Below the pieces are notes generated by a model, which was not told where the DNA came from, did no database searches, and saw only the letters and a program-made list of their open reading frames with translations. Positions 20,856-28,213 of a DNA stretch of 33,792 nt are shown piece after piece. The DNA comes from Propionispora hippei DSM 15287. GTDB lineage: Bacteria > Bacillota > Negativicutes > Propionisporales > Propionisporaceae. The DNA is taken from NCBI RefSeq assembly GCF_900141835.1, contig NZ_FQZD01000042.1, positions 1 to 33,792 on the forward strand. The letters are read 5' to 3'. The stretch's first letter is position 1. Every line of letters starts with the position of its first letter. Position numbers and translations under genes: made by a program.

Positions 20856-22208
20856 ATGGCGAATGCTCGCAAGCTAGTCGATTATCTGGGCAACCCATTT
20901 CTATGTTCTTGTGGCAGGACTCATTCCACGGCTTTGGAAGGCGTTACGGTTGGCGCCAATGCAATGAATGCTTTGCCGGCATACGTAAAGAAATACGGTT
21001 TTCGTAAGCTGTTCATTGCCTGTGATGAAATCACCTATGGCATTGCCGGAGAGAAGGTGATGCAAATTCTGCAGGAGGCCGGAATCAAAGCAAAGGCACA
21101 TATCTTTACGGGAAAACGGTTTATTCCCGATGAGAAGGCTTTGGGCGAATTGATGATTGATGCCGACCGGGAATGTGATTTGGTCGTTGCCGTTGGTACG
21201 GGTTCTATTAATGATATGTGCCGCTTCTTCAGCTATCAGATGGGAGTTCCGTACGCCATTGTTGCCACCGCCGCTCCGATGGATGGCTTTGCTTCTTCCG
21301 GTGCTGCGCTGATTATCAATAGCATGAAGGTTACGATTCCGGCGCAGACTCCGCTGTTCATTATCGGTGATACCGATGTTCTCTGCGGGGCACCGCCGCG
21401 CATGGTTTCGGCAGGCTTGGGCGATTTATTGGGGAAATTCACCTGCCTCAATGACTGGCGTATTTCCAAACTGGTAAATGGTGAATATTATTGTGATGCG
21501 ATTGTGAATCTGGTGACCGGGTGCATTAAAAATGTATTGTCAAACGCGGATCAGGTGGCTGGCCGTGACCCACAGGTTATTGGCGATATTATGGAGGGGC
21601 TGGTCCTCACTGGTGTAGCCATGAGCTTTATTGGTGACTCCCGGCCGGCGGCAGGCAGTGAGCATCATGTGTGCCACTTCTGGGAAACGCTGGAGCTACA
21701 GGAGGGGAAGATTCCGGTGCTCCATGGCACCAAAGTTGCTGTAGGGACCGTTATGATTCTGAAAATGACCGAGTTTCTGCGTGAATCCAGACCGGACTTT
21801 GCGACAGCGCGCGCCAACGCGAAGCTGTATGATCAGGCGGCATGGGAAGAGAATATTACCAGGATTTACGGCGCATCTGCCAACTCGATTATCGCACTCG
21901 AACATGATGCCAGGAAGAACGAGATAGCCGGCCGACTTGCCCGGATTGATGCGATCGAGGAAAATTGGGATGCCATCGTCAAGACAATGGATGACAATAT
22001 GCCCAGCGCAGCCCGTATGATTGAAATTCTGAAAGGTCTGGATGCGCCTTATGCTCCGGCACAAATTGGGTTTGATTCCGGGCGTCTTTACAATGCGCTG
22101 GTATATGCCAAAGAAACACGGGCCCGGTACACGATGCTGTCCATGATAGCCGATCTGGGACTTGCGGAAGTACTTGCGCAAAAAGTTGTCGATTTTGTAA
22201 ACAGCTAA
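20856..22208 (+). CDS. Glycerol-1-phosphate dehydrogenase-like enzyme (iron-type alcohol dehydrogenase superfamily)
   Basis: A 450-aa NAD(P)- and metal-dependent dehydrogenase resembling the sn-glycerol-1-phosphate dehydrogenase/AraM group, which reduces dihydroxyacetone phosphate. The nucleotide-binding motif is GTGSIND (114-120), followed by APMDGFASSGAAL (140-152). Likely metal ligands are Asp190 (GLGDLLGK), His270 or His271 (SEHHVCHFWE) and His290 (LHGTKVAVGT). It is longer than B. subtilis AraM (~394 aa). It lies alone on the + strand, converging with the PTS regulator operon. Its true substrate may instead be another sugar or polyol phosphate, possibly the product of the adjacent PTS. 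I leave the symbol blank. Confidence 0.82.
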   Translation: MANARKLVDYLGNPFLCSCGRTHSTALEGVTVGANAMNALPAYVKKYGFRKLFIACDEITYGIAGEKVMQILQEAGIKAKAHIFTGKRFIPDEKALGELMIDADRECDLVVAVGTGSINDMCRFFSYQMGVPYAIVATAAPMDGFASSGAALIINSMKVTIPAQTPLFIIGDTDVLCGAPPRMVSAGLGDLLGKFTCLNDWRISKLVNGEYYCDAIVNLVTGCIKNVLSNADQVAGRDPQVIGDIMEGLVLTGVAMSFIGDSRPAAGSEHHVCHFWETLELQEGKIPVLHGTKVAVGTVMILKMTEFLRESRPDFATARANAKLYDQAAWEENITRIYGASANSIIALEHDARKNEIAGRLARIDAIEENWDAIVKTMDDNMPSAARMIEILKGLDAPYAPAQIGFDSGRLYNALVYAKETRARYTMLSMIADLGLAEVLAQKVVDFVNS

Positions 22209-22292
22209 GGGATTTTAAAACTGTTAACTCAGCATGGCTTGATGGCCGAAGGTATTGCTGCTGCGAGTAAATCTCGTTAATGGCGTACAATG

Positions 22293-22332
22293 AAACAACG
22301 AGGGCGTTTGCCCTCGTTGTTTATATTTTCAA
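22293..22332. terminator. Bidirectional terminator between convergent genes
   Basis: AAACAACGAGGGC (22293-22305) pairs perfectly over 13 bases with GCCCTCGTTGTTT (22310-22322), loop GTTT, followed on the + strand by a T-rich TATATTTT. It sits between the + strand dehydrogenase (ends 22208) and the - strand PH-like gene (ends 22384), and could serve both directions. Confidence 0.85.
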
Positions 22333-22383
22333 CAAATTGTCAGCGCGGCTAAACATATGCCACATCGTTTGGAATAGTTGAAA

Positions 22384-22962
22384 TTACGGAGCCTCGTTTG
22401 GCGGCGGCTCCGTAGTGTCAGGCTGTACCGGGTTTTCCGCGGCCTCACGTTGGAGCGAGGCATCTCTGGCAGCGGTGCGAGCCTTCTCCCGTTCACGGCG
22501 TAATTTGTTGCGTTTTAGGCTGTGCAGCAGTTTGGGATTGAGAATGCTATTGCCTGTATCCAGTTGGATATCTTCAAATTCCTCGCCGTTGATTTGGGCA
22601 ACATAGGCAGAAAAAGCTTCACCCACATCGGGGCTGACAGACATACTGAAGGTGGCTGTGCGGGTAAGAAAGGAGGCGCGATATTGAAGTAGTGTGCTGG
22701 TCTCCGCACATTGTTCCAGCTCATTCCTCTGAAGAATGATGGAACGCCGGATACCGGGAAGACCGCAGACTGCCAGGATGCGTTGATCGGTAACGACTAC
22801 GATGCCGGGATAGTGTCCACGGCTTGTGCGAATATTTGCCTCAACGGCGGCAAGTACTGCTTCGCCGGGCAGGAGTAATGACTCAGCATAGCCGCTGGAA
22901 AAACGATTCAGCATACCTACCGGTTTACCCTGCACGGCAAGGATTGCTTGATTCACAGTCAT
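22384..22962 (-). CDS. Uncharacterised PH-like-domain protein downstream of the PTS regulator
   Basis: A 192-aa protein I cannot assign to a named gene. Residues ~25-125 have the strand pattern of bacterial PH-like (YokE/bPH-type) domains, for example PGIVVVTDQRILAVCGLPG followed by the IILQRNELEQC strand. The C-terminal ~60 residues are very charged (KRNKLRREREKARTAARD) and end in a Pro/Glu-rich tail, probably disordered. No signal peptide or membrane helix is seen. ATG 22962 lies ten bases after the regulator stop, and its GAGGG RBS overlaps that stop region, so the two are coupled. Function unknown; a link to the PTS is inferred from context only. Confidence 0.75.
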   Translation of the reverse strand: MTVNQAILAVQGKPVGMLNRFSSGYAESLLLPGEAVLAAVEANIRTSRGHYPGIVVVTDQRILAVCGLPGIRRSIILQRNELEQCAETSTLLQYRASFLTRTATFSMSVSPDVGEAFSAYVAQINGEEFEDIQLDTGNSILNPKLLHSLKRNKLRREREKARTAARDASLQREAAENPVQPDTTEPPPNEAP

Positions 22963-22972
22963 GCGAAAGCCC

Positions 22973-24892
22973 TCATTTCGTTTTGGAATTTTCAGCGATG
23001 GTTTCTTTTAGCAAGCGAACAAAATTATGATAGCTCGGATTGACCATTAGCTGTTCTGCGAAATAACGATTGGCAAACACGGTGGATAAATAATTCCACA
23101 GGTGAAACGCCTTGGTATTATTCTTGCCGATACAAATCATGAGTACCAGTTTCACCATATTTTTGTCTTTATCCCATTCAACCGGCTGCGGTAAAGCCGC
23201 AACAGCCACAAAGGAATCCGACGAAACGGCGGAGATAGGATGTGGTGCGGCTATGCCGTTGCCGAAAAAGGTGCTGCCAAGCTGCTCGCGTTGTAATACA
23301 GCATTCTGCAAATCACCGTCTTCGATATGAAAATGCGCTGTTGCACTCTGGCATAAACGACGTATGATAGCTTCTCGGTTTTCTCCGTGACTGATGAAGA
23401 ATAGATCCTTATAGAAAATCGAGGCGATATCGTCAATATTTTTAAAGCCGTCTACCGCTAGTTTCAGATTGAGATAATCCTGCTGGTTAGGAAAGGCATT
23501 GATGTAAAACGCGAGGCCCATGTCATAATAGGCACCCTTTTCCGTCGTCAGAAAAATGTCATACAGATCCAGTTGCGAATCAGACATTTCGGTTGGCGAT
23601 ATAAAAGCCAGCTCGGCAATATCGTTTGACAGCCAGTTGAGCAAGGTTTGACGCAGTAGAATATTCTCGCTCTGCCGCATGGATGAGATGACCAGAATGC
23701 GTTTTGTGCCGTCTTCTTTCTGCTTTTGCACCAGCGCACTATACAGATGGATGGCGATAAAGGCAATCTCTTCATCCGATACACGCTTATGGAAGATTTT
23801 TTGCAGGTAGGCCGCAAAATAAATGCCTAAATCAAACCCTTGGGGGAAGGCCTGCCGGATATAATCCACGAGATGATTTTTGAGCTGCATATCATATTTA
23901 ATTCGTACAATCAGCGGTGCGGTGTGTAGTGCCAGCGCAATGCGCAGTTTCAAATTGTTGGTCAGATCAATATCATGGGCCTTATTAATCTCTTTCAGGG
24001 CTTCCAGTACCAGATGATCCACCTCTGTGGAGATTACATCTGTACGGCCAAAGTCCCCTTGCCCCTTCATATAAAGTGCGAAATAGTCAATTTCCGCTTC
24101 GGGAATACGGATGAAAAACACCTCGGAAATACGCTGGTAAACCTCAGTGGCAATTTCGCATTCAGGCGCCAGGTTTTCAGTGATTTTAAGGTCTGTAGGC
24201 GTGATGAAAAAGCAGGATTGCATACGGTGCAGGGCGACATAGATTTGCACAATCGTGTTATTCAGTGTGGCCTCGGTTACCGGATGCTTGAAGGATACAA
24301 AGGTTTCTACCAGGATATTCTTGATTCGATCCATGGTGCTGTTATCGCTGTTCCCGGAAAAAATTTCAGTGGCATTGGTGATCACCAGATTCTGATCCAG
24401 AATGCACAACCGCTTGTTCACCTCACTGCCGTCGATCATCACCTTATTGGAACTGCGCAAAAGCTCAAGACCATATTTTTCGAGAATCTCCGCTACATAC
24501 TTCAAATCGTTGAGTAAGGTCGAGTGTGAAACATATATCTGGTTTTCGAGATCATACAGGGACATCGCGCGGTGCTGTTCTAAAAGCAGTAGCAGAATCT
24601 GATTGATTCTGCCGTTTTGGTACATGGATGAGGATGTGAACTGCTTATAGTAGAAATCCTTGAATGCGGGGAATGCTGCATCGTCGGTGATGGTGATGCG
24701 GCATCCCTTGCGGGGGGCCGCTTGAAATTCTACACAGGATGCAGCTGTGAGTTCATTTTTTATCTGCTTGATATCATTTTGAATGGTGCGCAAGCTGACC
24801 TGCTGCTTTTTGGCAAAGTGAGATGCGGTAACCCAGCTTTCGGCATTTTCACAGAGCTCCAAAATAATTTCAAGTTTTCGCAAATTCAACAT
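22973..24892 (-). CDS. PRD-containing PTS-controlled transcriptional regulator (BglG/MtlR-like)
   Basis: A 639-aa multidomain regulator. Order: HTH_11-type DNA-binding domain (~1-60, with SLRTIQNDIKQI), second Mga-type HTH (~95-150, VSHSTLLNDLKYV), PRD1 (~190-285), PRD2 (~300-395), EIIB-like domain (~400-490) and EIIA(Fru/Mtl)-like domain (~500-635). Phosphorylatable His are visible in PRD1 (YVALHRM), PRD2 (LALHTAP; IAIHLYS) and EIIA (His551 in GIAAPHP). The second PRD1 site is Tyr (FALYMKG), and the EIIB-like ILVISSMRQS lacks the usual Cys. It probably activates the divergent PTS operon according to phosphorylation by HPr/EII proteins. DNA-binding activator rather than RNA antiterminator, judged from the double HTH. 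Confidence 0.9.
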   Translation of the reverse strand: MLNLRKLEIILELCENAESWVTASHFAKKQQVSLRTIQNDIKQIKNELTAASCVEFQAAPRKGCRITITDDAAFPAFKDFYYKQFTSSSMYQNGRINQILLLLLEQHRAMSLYDLENQIYVSHSTLLNDLKYVAEILEKYGLELLRSSNKVMIDGSEVNKRLCILDQNLVITNATEIFSGNSDNSTMDRIKNILVETFVSFKHPVTEATLNNTIVQIYVALHRMQSCFFITPTDLKITENLAPECEIATEVYQRISEVFFIRIPEAEIDYFALYMKGQGDFGRTDVISTEVDHLVLEALKEINKAHDIDLTNNLKLRIALALHTAPLIVRIKYDMQLKNHLVDYIRQAFPQGFDLGIYFAAYLQKIFHKRVSDEEIAFIAIHLYSALVQKQKEDGTKRILVISSMRQSENILLRQTLLNWLSNDIAELAFISPTEMSDSQLDLYDIFLTTEKGAYYDMGLAFYINAFPNQQDYLNLKLAVDGFKNIDDIASIFYKDLFFISHGENREAIIRRLCQSATAHFHIEDGDLQNAVLQREQLGSTFFGNGIAAPHPISAVSSDSFVAVAALPQPVEWDKDKNMVKLVLMICIGKNNTKAFHLWNYLSTVFANRYFAEQLMVNPSYHNFVRLLKETIAENSKTK

Positions 24893-24984
24893 AAATGTAC
24901 CCTACTTTCCTATAACAATGAGCAAACCGAGGCTTCAGGCAAACAATAGTTTCATCAGATTACGCTACATCATAGTTAAGTATT

Positions 24985-25004
24985 ATTATATACAGTAAGT
25001 ATAT
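24985..25004 (-). promoter_or_regulatory. Promoter/operator region of the PRD regulator
   Basis: On the - strand a perfect TATAAT -10 lies at 24985-24990; the best -35 is poor (TTTTAA-like, spacing 16). A perfect inverted repeat ATATAC (24988-24993)-AGTAA-GTATAT (24999-25004) overlaps the -10, an arrangement expected of an operator for autoregulation. Transcription would start about 85 bases before ATG 24892. Confidence 0.45.
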
Positions 25005-25032
25005 CATTAAAAGTGTAATCGTTGGATTTGGT

Positions 25033-25062
25033 TTTTTGCGCACAATGACGAAAACGCAAAAA
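25033..25062. promoter_or_regulatory. Inverted repeat in the divergent regulator-PTS intergenic region
   Basis: TTTTTGCG (25033-25040) and CGCAAAAA (25055-25062) form a perfect 8-base inverted repeat with a 14-base centre. A third related half-site, TGCGAAAAA, follows at 25081-25089. The dyad lies about 140 bases upstream of the PTS -10 element and about 45 bases upstream of the regulator -10. It is a reasonable candidate binding site for the PRD activator; this is inference. Confidence 0.4.
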
Positions 25063-25131
25063 TCGGAATACAGCAAGAATTGCGAAAAATGATTACAAGT
25101 TTCTTTGGGTTTATGGAAGGAAAGTGCGTGA

Positions 25132-25204
25132 TTGTGAGCGATGTAAATTTCGGGATTTAACCGCAATATCTTTGTGCAATTCGTTCAGGCAGCCATGATA
25201 TGAT
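25132..25204 (+). promoter_or_regulatory. Candidate PTS operon promoter (extended -10) and weak cre-like site
   Basis: TGATATGAT (25196-25204) is an extended -10: TG, one base, then TATGAT at 25199-25204. No good -35 exists at normal spacing, as is usual for an activator-dependent promoter. Upstream, TTGTGAGCGATGTAA (25132-25146) resembles a catabolite-response element with two departures from consensus. The leader to ATG 25259 would be about 45 bases. Confidence 0.4.
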
Positions 25205-25258
25205 GATAGCGACATAAGCCATGCTACACGAAATAGCCAAGGAAAGGATGATTCGCTG

Positions 25259-25696
25259 ATGAACAGTCCCAAGTTCCGTGTTGTTTTGGTATCACACGGA
25301 GAACAGTCCAAGGGTATGCTGAATACGGTTCAGATGCTGCTTGGGCCGCAGAAGAATATAGCTGCTCATAGCCTATATCCCGAGCAATCGGTGACCAATT
25401 TGACCGAAAAACTGCAGGATGAGATCGAACAGCATGGCTCTGAAAATATCATTTTTATGAGCGAGCTCATGCATGGCTCTCCGTTTAACGCAGTTGTGTC
25501 GTTGACACGTGAGCATCAGATATTCCACATTACGGGAATCAACCTCGCGATGCTCATGACTGCTTTGATGATGCGTGACGGGGAGAATGTAACGGCACAA
25601 GATATCTGTGACGCCGCAATTGCAGCGGCAGAGGGAAGTTTTGCAGATGTTGGGAAAATTTTGGAGGACTCGACAGAAGAAGAGGAGGAGGACTAA
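25259..25696 (+). CDS. PTS mannose-family EIIA component
   Basis: A 145-aa cytoplasmic EIIA of the mannose/fructose/sorbose class that receives phosphate from HPr-P and passes it to EIIB. The phosphorylated His is His13 in VVLVSHGEQSKG; FMSELMHGSPFNAV and GINLAMLMTALM match the family. The C-terminus is strongly acidic (STEEEEED); its purine-rich codons double as the Shine-Dalgarno for EIIB, whose ATG is two bases after the stop. First gene of a four-gene operon. Substrate unknown. Confidence 0.94.
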   Translation: MNSPKFRVVLVSHGEQSKGMLNTVQMLLGPQKNIAAHSLYPEQSVTNLTEKLQDEIEQHGSENIIFMSELMHGSPFNAVVSLTREHQIFHITGINLAMLMTALMMRDGENVTAQDICDAAIAAAEGSFADVGKILEDSTEEEEED

Positions 25697-25698
25697 GG

Positions 25699-26202
25699 AT
25701 GAGAAATGTGGTATTGGCTCGCGTAGACGACCGCCTGATTCATGGCGAAGTGGTGACGGCATGGACGCCGACAATGCGAGGTAATCGCATCATGATTGTG
25801 GACGACGAGGTTGTACAGGACACCTTCAATGTGCGGGTGGTTAAGGCACTGGCACCGGTCGGCACCAAGGTGATTGTCTATGGTGTTGAAAAGGCGGCGG
25901 AAAAGCTGATGGTTCCCGGTGTGGAGGACGAACGGATCATTATCCTGGCCAAGACCCCGATTACCTTCAACCGGTTGGTCAAGGCAGGTGTTCCGCTGAA
26001 GGAGGTGAATCTGGGAGGTGCCGGTATCCGCGGCGAGCGGAAGCCATTCATCAACAACGTTGCGCTCAGTCCGGACGAGGTGGTGGCCTGTGAGGAACTC
26101 AAGAACGCTGGCGTACGTGTGTACTATCAACTTGTTCCTGAGCAGAGTGTCGTCGAAATTGACGGTGCGCTCAAAAAAGCTAAGGAAAACTTTGGGTTGT
26201 AA
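25699..26202 (+). CDS. PTS mannose-family EIIB component
   Basis: EIIB (167 aa) takes phosphate from EIIA and phosphorylates the incoming sugar. The active site is His15 in RVDDRLIHGEV. The fold continues with IMIVDDEVVQD, VNLGGAGIRG and the C-terminal YYQLVPEQSVVEI strand. ATG 25699 lies seven bases after GAGGAGGAGG (25682-25691), encoded within the EIIA tail. Close in length to other Man/Sor-type EIIB proteins. Confidence 0.95.
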   Translation: MRNVVLARVDDRLIHGEVVTAWTPTMRGNRIMIVDDEVVQDTFNVRVVKALAPVGTKVIVYGVEKAAEKLMVPGVEDERIIILAKTPITFNRLVKAGVPLKEVNLGGAGIRGERKPFINNVALSPDEVVACEELKNAGVRVYYQLVPEQSVVEIDGALKKAKENFGL

Positions 26203-26245
26203 GAGTTTGTGAGAAAAAAAAGCAAGAAGGAAGGATGAGGAAGCT

Positions 26246-27052
26246 ATGACTTTAATGACGGCAATTCTGTGCGGCATCCTGTACTGGCTGGCCGAAGCCA
26301 ATCTGCCCTTTGTGGGTTTATGGACATTGCAAAGGCCGTTGGTTTGCGGATTCCTAACCGGTTGGATCCTTGGCGATCCGGTTACCGGTGCTGTCGTTGG
26401 CGGCACAATCAATCTGGTGTATTTGGGCTTTATTTCCGCCGGTGGTTCGATGCCTGCAGATATGGCACTGGCCGGTGTTCTGGGTACTGCGTATGCAATC
26501 ACCGGTCATCTCGATGCAAACACGGCACTGGCGATTGCGGTTCCGCTGGGACTATTGGGTACGATTGTATGGTATTTGCGTATGACCATTGACTCTGTTT
26601 TCGTTCACTTGGGTGACCGGTGGGTTGCGGAGGGGAAGTTTAATCGACTATACCTGTCAAATGTCATCCTCCCGCAGATCTTCTCCGCTGTAATATGTGT
26701 TATTCCCTGTACACTTGCGGCATACTTCGGTGCAAATTATATTCAGTCCTTCATTGAAATGTGTGCAGGAAAGCCGCTGCAAATCTTCCAGATTATCGGC
26801 GGGTTGATGCCTGCACTTGGTATTGCGATTACTCTGCAGTATATCTTCAAAGGTGAGGCGCGCATCTTCCTGTTCCTGGGCTTTATGATTGCTACAGTTT
26901 CCGGGCTGACCTTGATTGAGCAGGGTATCCTTGGACTGTTGGGGGCGATCCTCTATATTCAGGTAACTGGTAATATGACTCCGGCGGCGGCATCGGCTGG
27001 TGGTGCATCCTCCAAGAACTATGATCCGGACTACGATCCGGACGATGATTGA
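26246..27052 (+). CDS. PTS mannose-family EIIC membrane component
   Basis: EIIC (268 aa), one of the two membrane subunits forming the sugar channel. Hydrophobic helices run through most of the protein; GYLTGWILGDPV-like FLTGWILGDPVTGAVVGGTINLV is the hallmark conserved region near residues 36-58, followed by the GGSMPADMALAG loop. The C-terminus is unusually acidic and repetitive (NYDPDYDPDDD). Start ATG 26246, RBS GAGG close upstream. Probably translated together with EIID 16 bases downstream. Confidence 0.94.
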   Translation: MTLMTAILCGILYWLAEANLPFVGLWTLQRPLVCGFLTGWILGDPVTGAVVGGTINLVYLGFISAGGSMPADMALAGVLGTAYAITGHLDANTALAIAVPLGLLGTIVWYLRMTIDSVFVHLGDRWVAEGKFNRLYLSNVILPQIFSAVICVIPCTLAAYFGANYIQSFIEMCAGKPLQIFQIIGGLMPALGIAITLQYIFKGEARIFLFLGFMIATVSGLTLIEQGILGLLGAILYIQVTGNMTPAAASAGGASSKNYDPDYDPDDD

Positions 27053-27068
27053 AGAGAGGTGGGACAGC

Positions 27069-27902
27069 ATGGTTAACAACGAACAGAAGCTAATTCCAAA
27101 AAACGCTCTGATCCGAGCCGCCCTGATTTGGGAAACTTGGGTTCAAACCTGCTATAATTATGAACGTATGATGGGTATGGCGTGTGCCCATACATTCCTC
27201 CCGGTTGTGAAATATCTGTATCCGAATAATAAAGAAAAGCAGATTGATCTGATGACGCGCCAAATGGAGTTTTTTAACGTCCATCCTGAGTTTGGCTCTT
27301 GTATTCTCGGCCTGGCCATTTCACTGGAAGAGGAAAAGGCGATGGGCAAGGATATTCCAAATGAGTTCATCACCAATATAAAAACCTCCTTGATGGGTCC
27401 GTTGGCGGGCATAGGCGATACCATCTATCAGGGCGTTCTGATTCCGATATTACTGGCATTGTGTATTGATATTACCCGTTCCGGGGACGGAAATATATGG
27501 GGCGCAGTGATTTACGCAGTGGTGATGTTCGCCATTACGTACATTATCTCCGTAGGAAACTTCATGTTTGGCTATCATGCGGGCAGTGATGCCATCATGG
27601 ATTTCCTCGAGCGCGGCATACTGAATAAGCTGCTCAAGGGTGCTTCGATCATGGGCTGCATGGTTATGGGCGGACTGATCGTAAACTATGTTAAGGTGAC
27701 CTGCGGTCTGACTGTCGTCACTTCAGGGGCGGAGTTCTCGTTGCAGAAAAGCCTGTTCGACGCGATCTTGCCCCATATTCTGCCGCTGGCCGCTACGATG
27801 GGTGTATATGGTTTGCTGCAAAAGAAATGGACCTCGGTCCGAATCATTCTGCTGATGGTTGTAATCGGCGTTGTCGGTGGTTTCTTTAATATATTTGTAT
27901 AA
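27069..27902 (+). CDS. PTS mannose-family EIID membrane component
   Basis: EIID (277 aa) is found only in the mannose class and pairs with EIIC. LIRAALIWETWVQTCYNYERMMG at the start, the EFFNVHPEFGSCILGLAISLEEE-like region (near residues 65-95), and SLMGPLAGIGDTIYQG are diagnostic; C-terminal membrane helices follow. The start is ATG 27069 after GAGGTGGG; an in-frame codon at 27000 lies inside EIIC. Last gene of the operon, followed by a strong hairpin. Confidence 0.95.
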   Translation: MVNNEQKLIPKNALIRAALIWETWVQTCYNYERMMGMACAHTFLPVVKYLYPNNKEKQIDLMTRQMEFFNVHPEFGSCILGLAISLEEEKAMGKDIPNEFITNIKTSLMGPLAGIGDTIYQGVLIPILLALCIDITRSGDGNIWGAVIYAVVMFAITYIISVGNFMFGYHAGSDAIMDFLERGILNKLLKGASIMGCMVMGGLIVNYVKVTCGLTVVTSGAEFSLQKSLFDAILPHILPLAATMGVYGLLQKKWTSVRIILLMVVIGVVGGFFNIFV

Positions 27903-27937
27903 ATAAGCACTTGTGGGGCATCCTGAGGGGAGTTTCA

Positions 27938-27984
27938 TCTTTGAGCGGCTTTCGATGGCGAAAGCCGCTCAAAGACTTGTTGCA
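27938..27984 (+). terminator. Terminator of the PTS operon
   Basis: TCTTTGAGCGGCTTTCG (27938-27954) pairs perfectly over 17 bases with CGAAAGCCGCTCAAAGA (27959-27975), loop ATGG, 36 bases after the EIID stop. The following CTTGTTG is only weakly T-rich, but the stem is the longest perfect one in the window. A smaller ACAGG-TTTT-CCTGT hairpin follows at 27998-28011. Confidence 0.7.
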
Positions 27985-28090
27985 CTGGGAAGCCTTAACA
28001 GGTTTTCCTGTCGGAATCGTATTAAGTTTCCAATTTATAAAAAAGATAGAGCATTCCTGATAAAAAATGCAAATTATCCCTCGATAATCC

Positions 28091-28119
28091 TTGACTTTAC
28101 CAGTCAGATTGATTAAAAT
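28091..28119 (+). promoter_or_regulatory. Sigma-A promoter of rplM-rpsI
   Basis: TTGACT (28091-28096), a 17-base spacer, and TAAAAT (28114-28119) match the sigma-A consensus at 5/6 and 5/6. Transcription would begin near 28126, leaving an ~88-base leader to rplM. The ATTATC/GATAAT dyad (28073-28078/28083-28088) lies just upstream of the -35. Confidence 0.75.
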
Positions 28120-28125
28120 GTTTTT

Positions 28126-28213
28126 ATGAGATTTATGCCATGTATTCCATTAGCCCCGGAATTCAGGTTCAGAATCTAACCAACCCGTAACTTTTGCAAC
28201 AAGGAGGGATACT
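28126..28213 (+). promoter_or_regulatory. Possible rplM leader RNA
   Basis: This ~88-base untranslated leader contains a small GGTT (28166-28169)/AACC (28178-28181) hairpin and the AAGGAGGG Shine-Dalgarno. L13 leaders are known autoregulatory elements in Firmicutes, but I cannot match this one to the known consensus by eye. Confidence 0.25.

Noticed and set aside
23975-24517. Open frame on the + strand antisense to the PRD regulator
   Set aside because: The opposite strand encodes a clear multidomain regulator; no RBS or family resemblance on this strand.
25120-25258. Sigma-54 (-24/-12) promoter for the mannose-class PTS
   Set aside because: Such PTS operons are often LevR/sigma-54 dependent, but no GG-N10-GC element of the right form was found, and the adjacent regulator is of the PRD/MtlR type without a sigma-54 activator domain.
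20677-28014. CCGACAGG (20677-20684) and CCTGTCGG (28007-28014) as ends of the inserted PTS block
   Set aside because: An 8-base inverted match near both edges is within chance expectation and one copy is explained by a local hairpin; no target-site duplication is visible.
27913-28116. Short open frame of 67 codons after the PTS operon
   Set aside because: It runs through the 17-base-pair terminator and the rplM promoter, starts without an RBS, and has no recognisable sequence.
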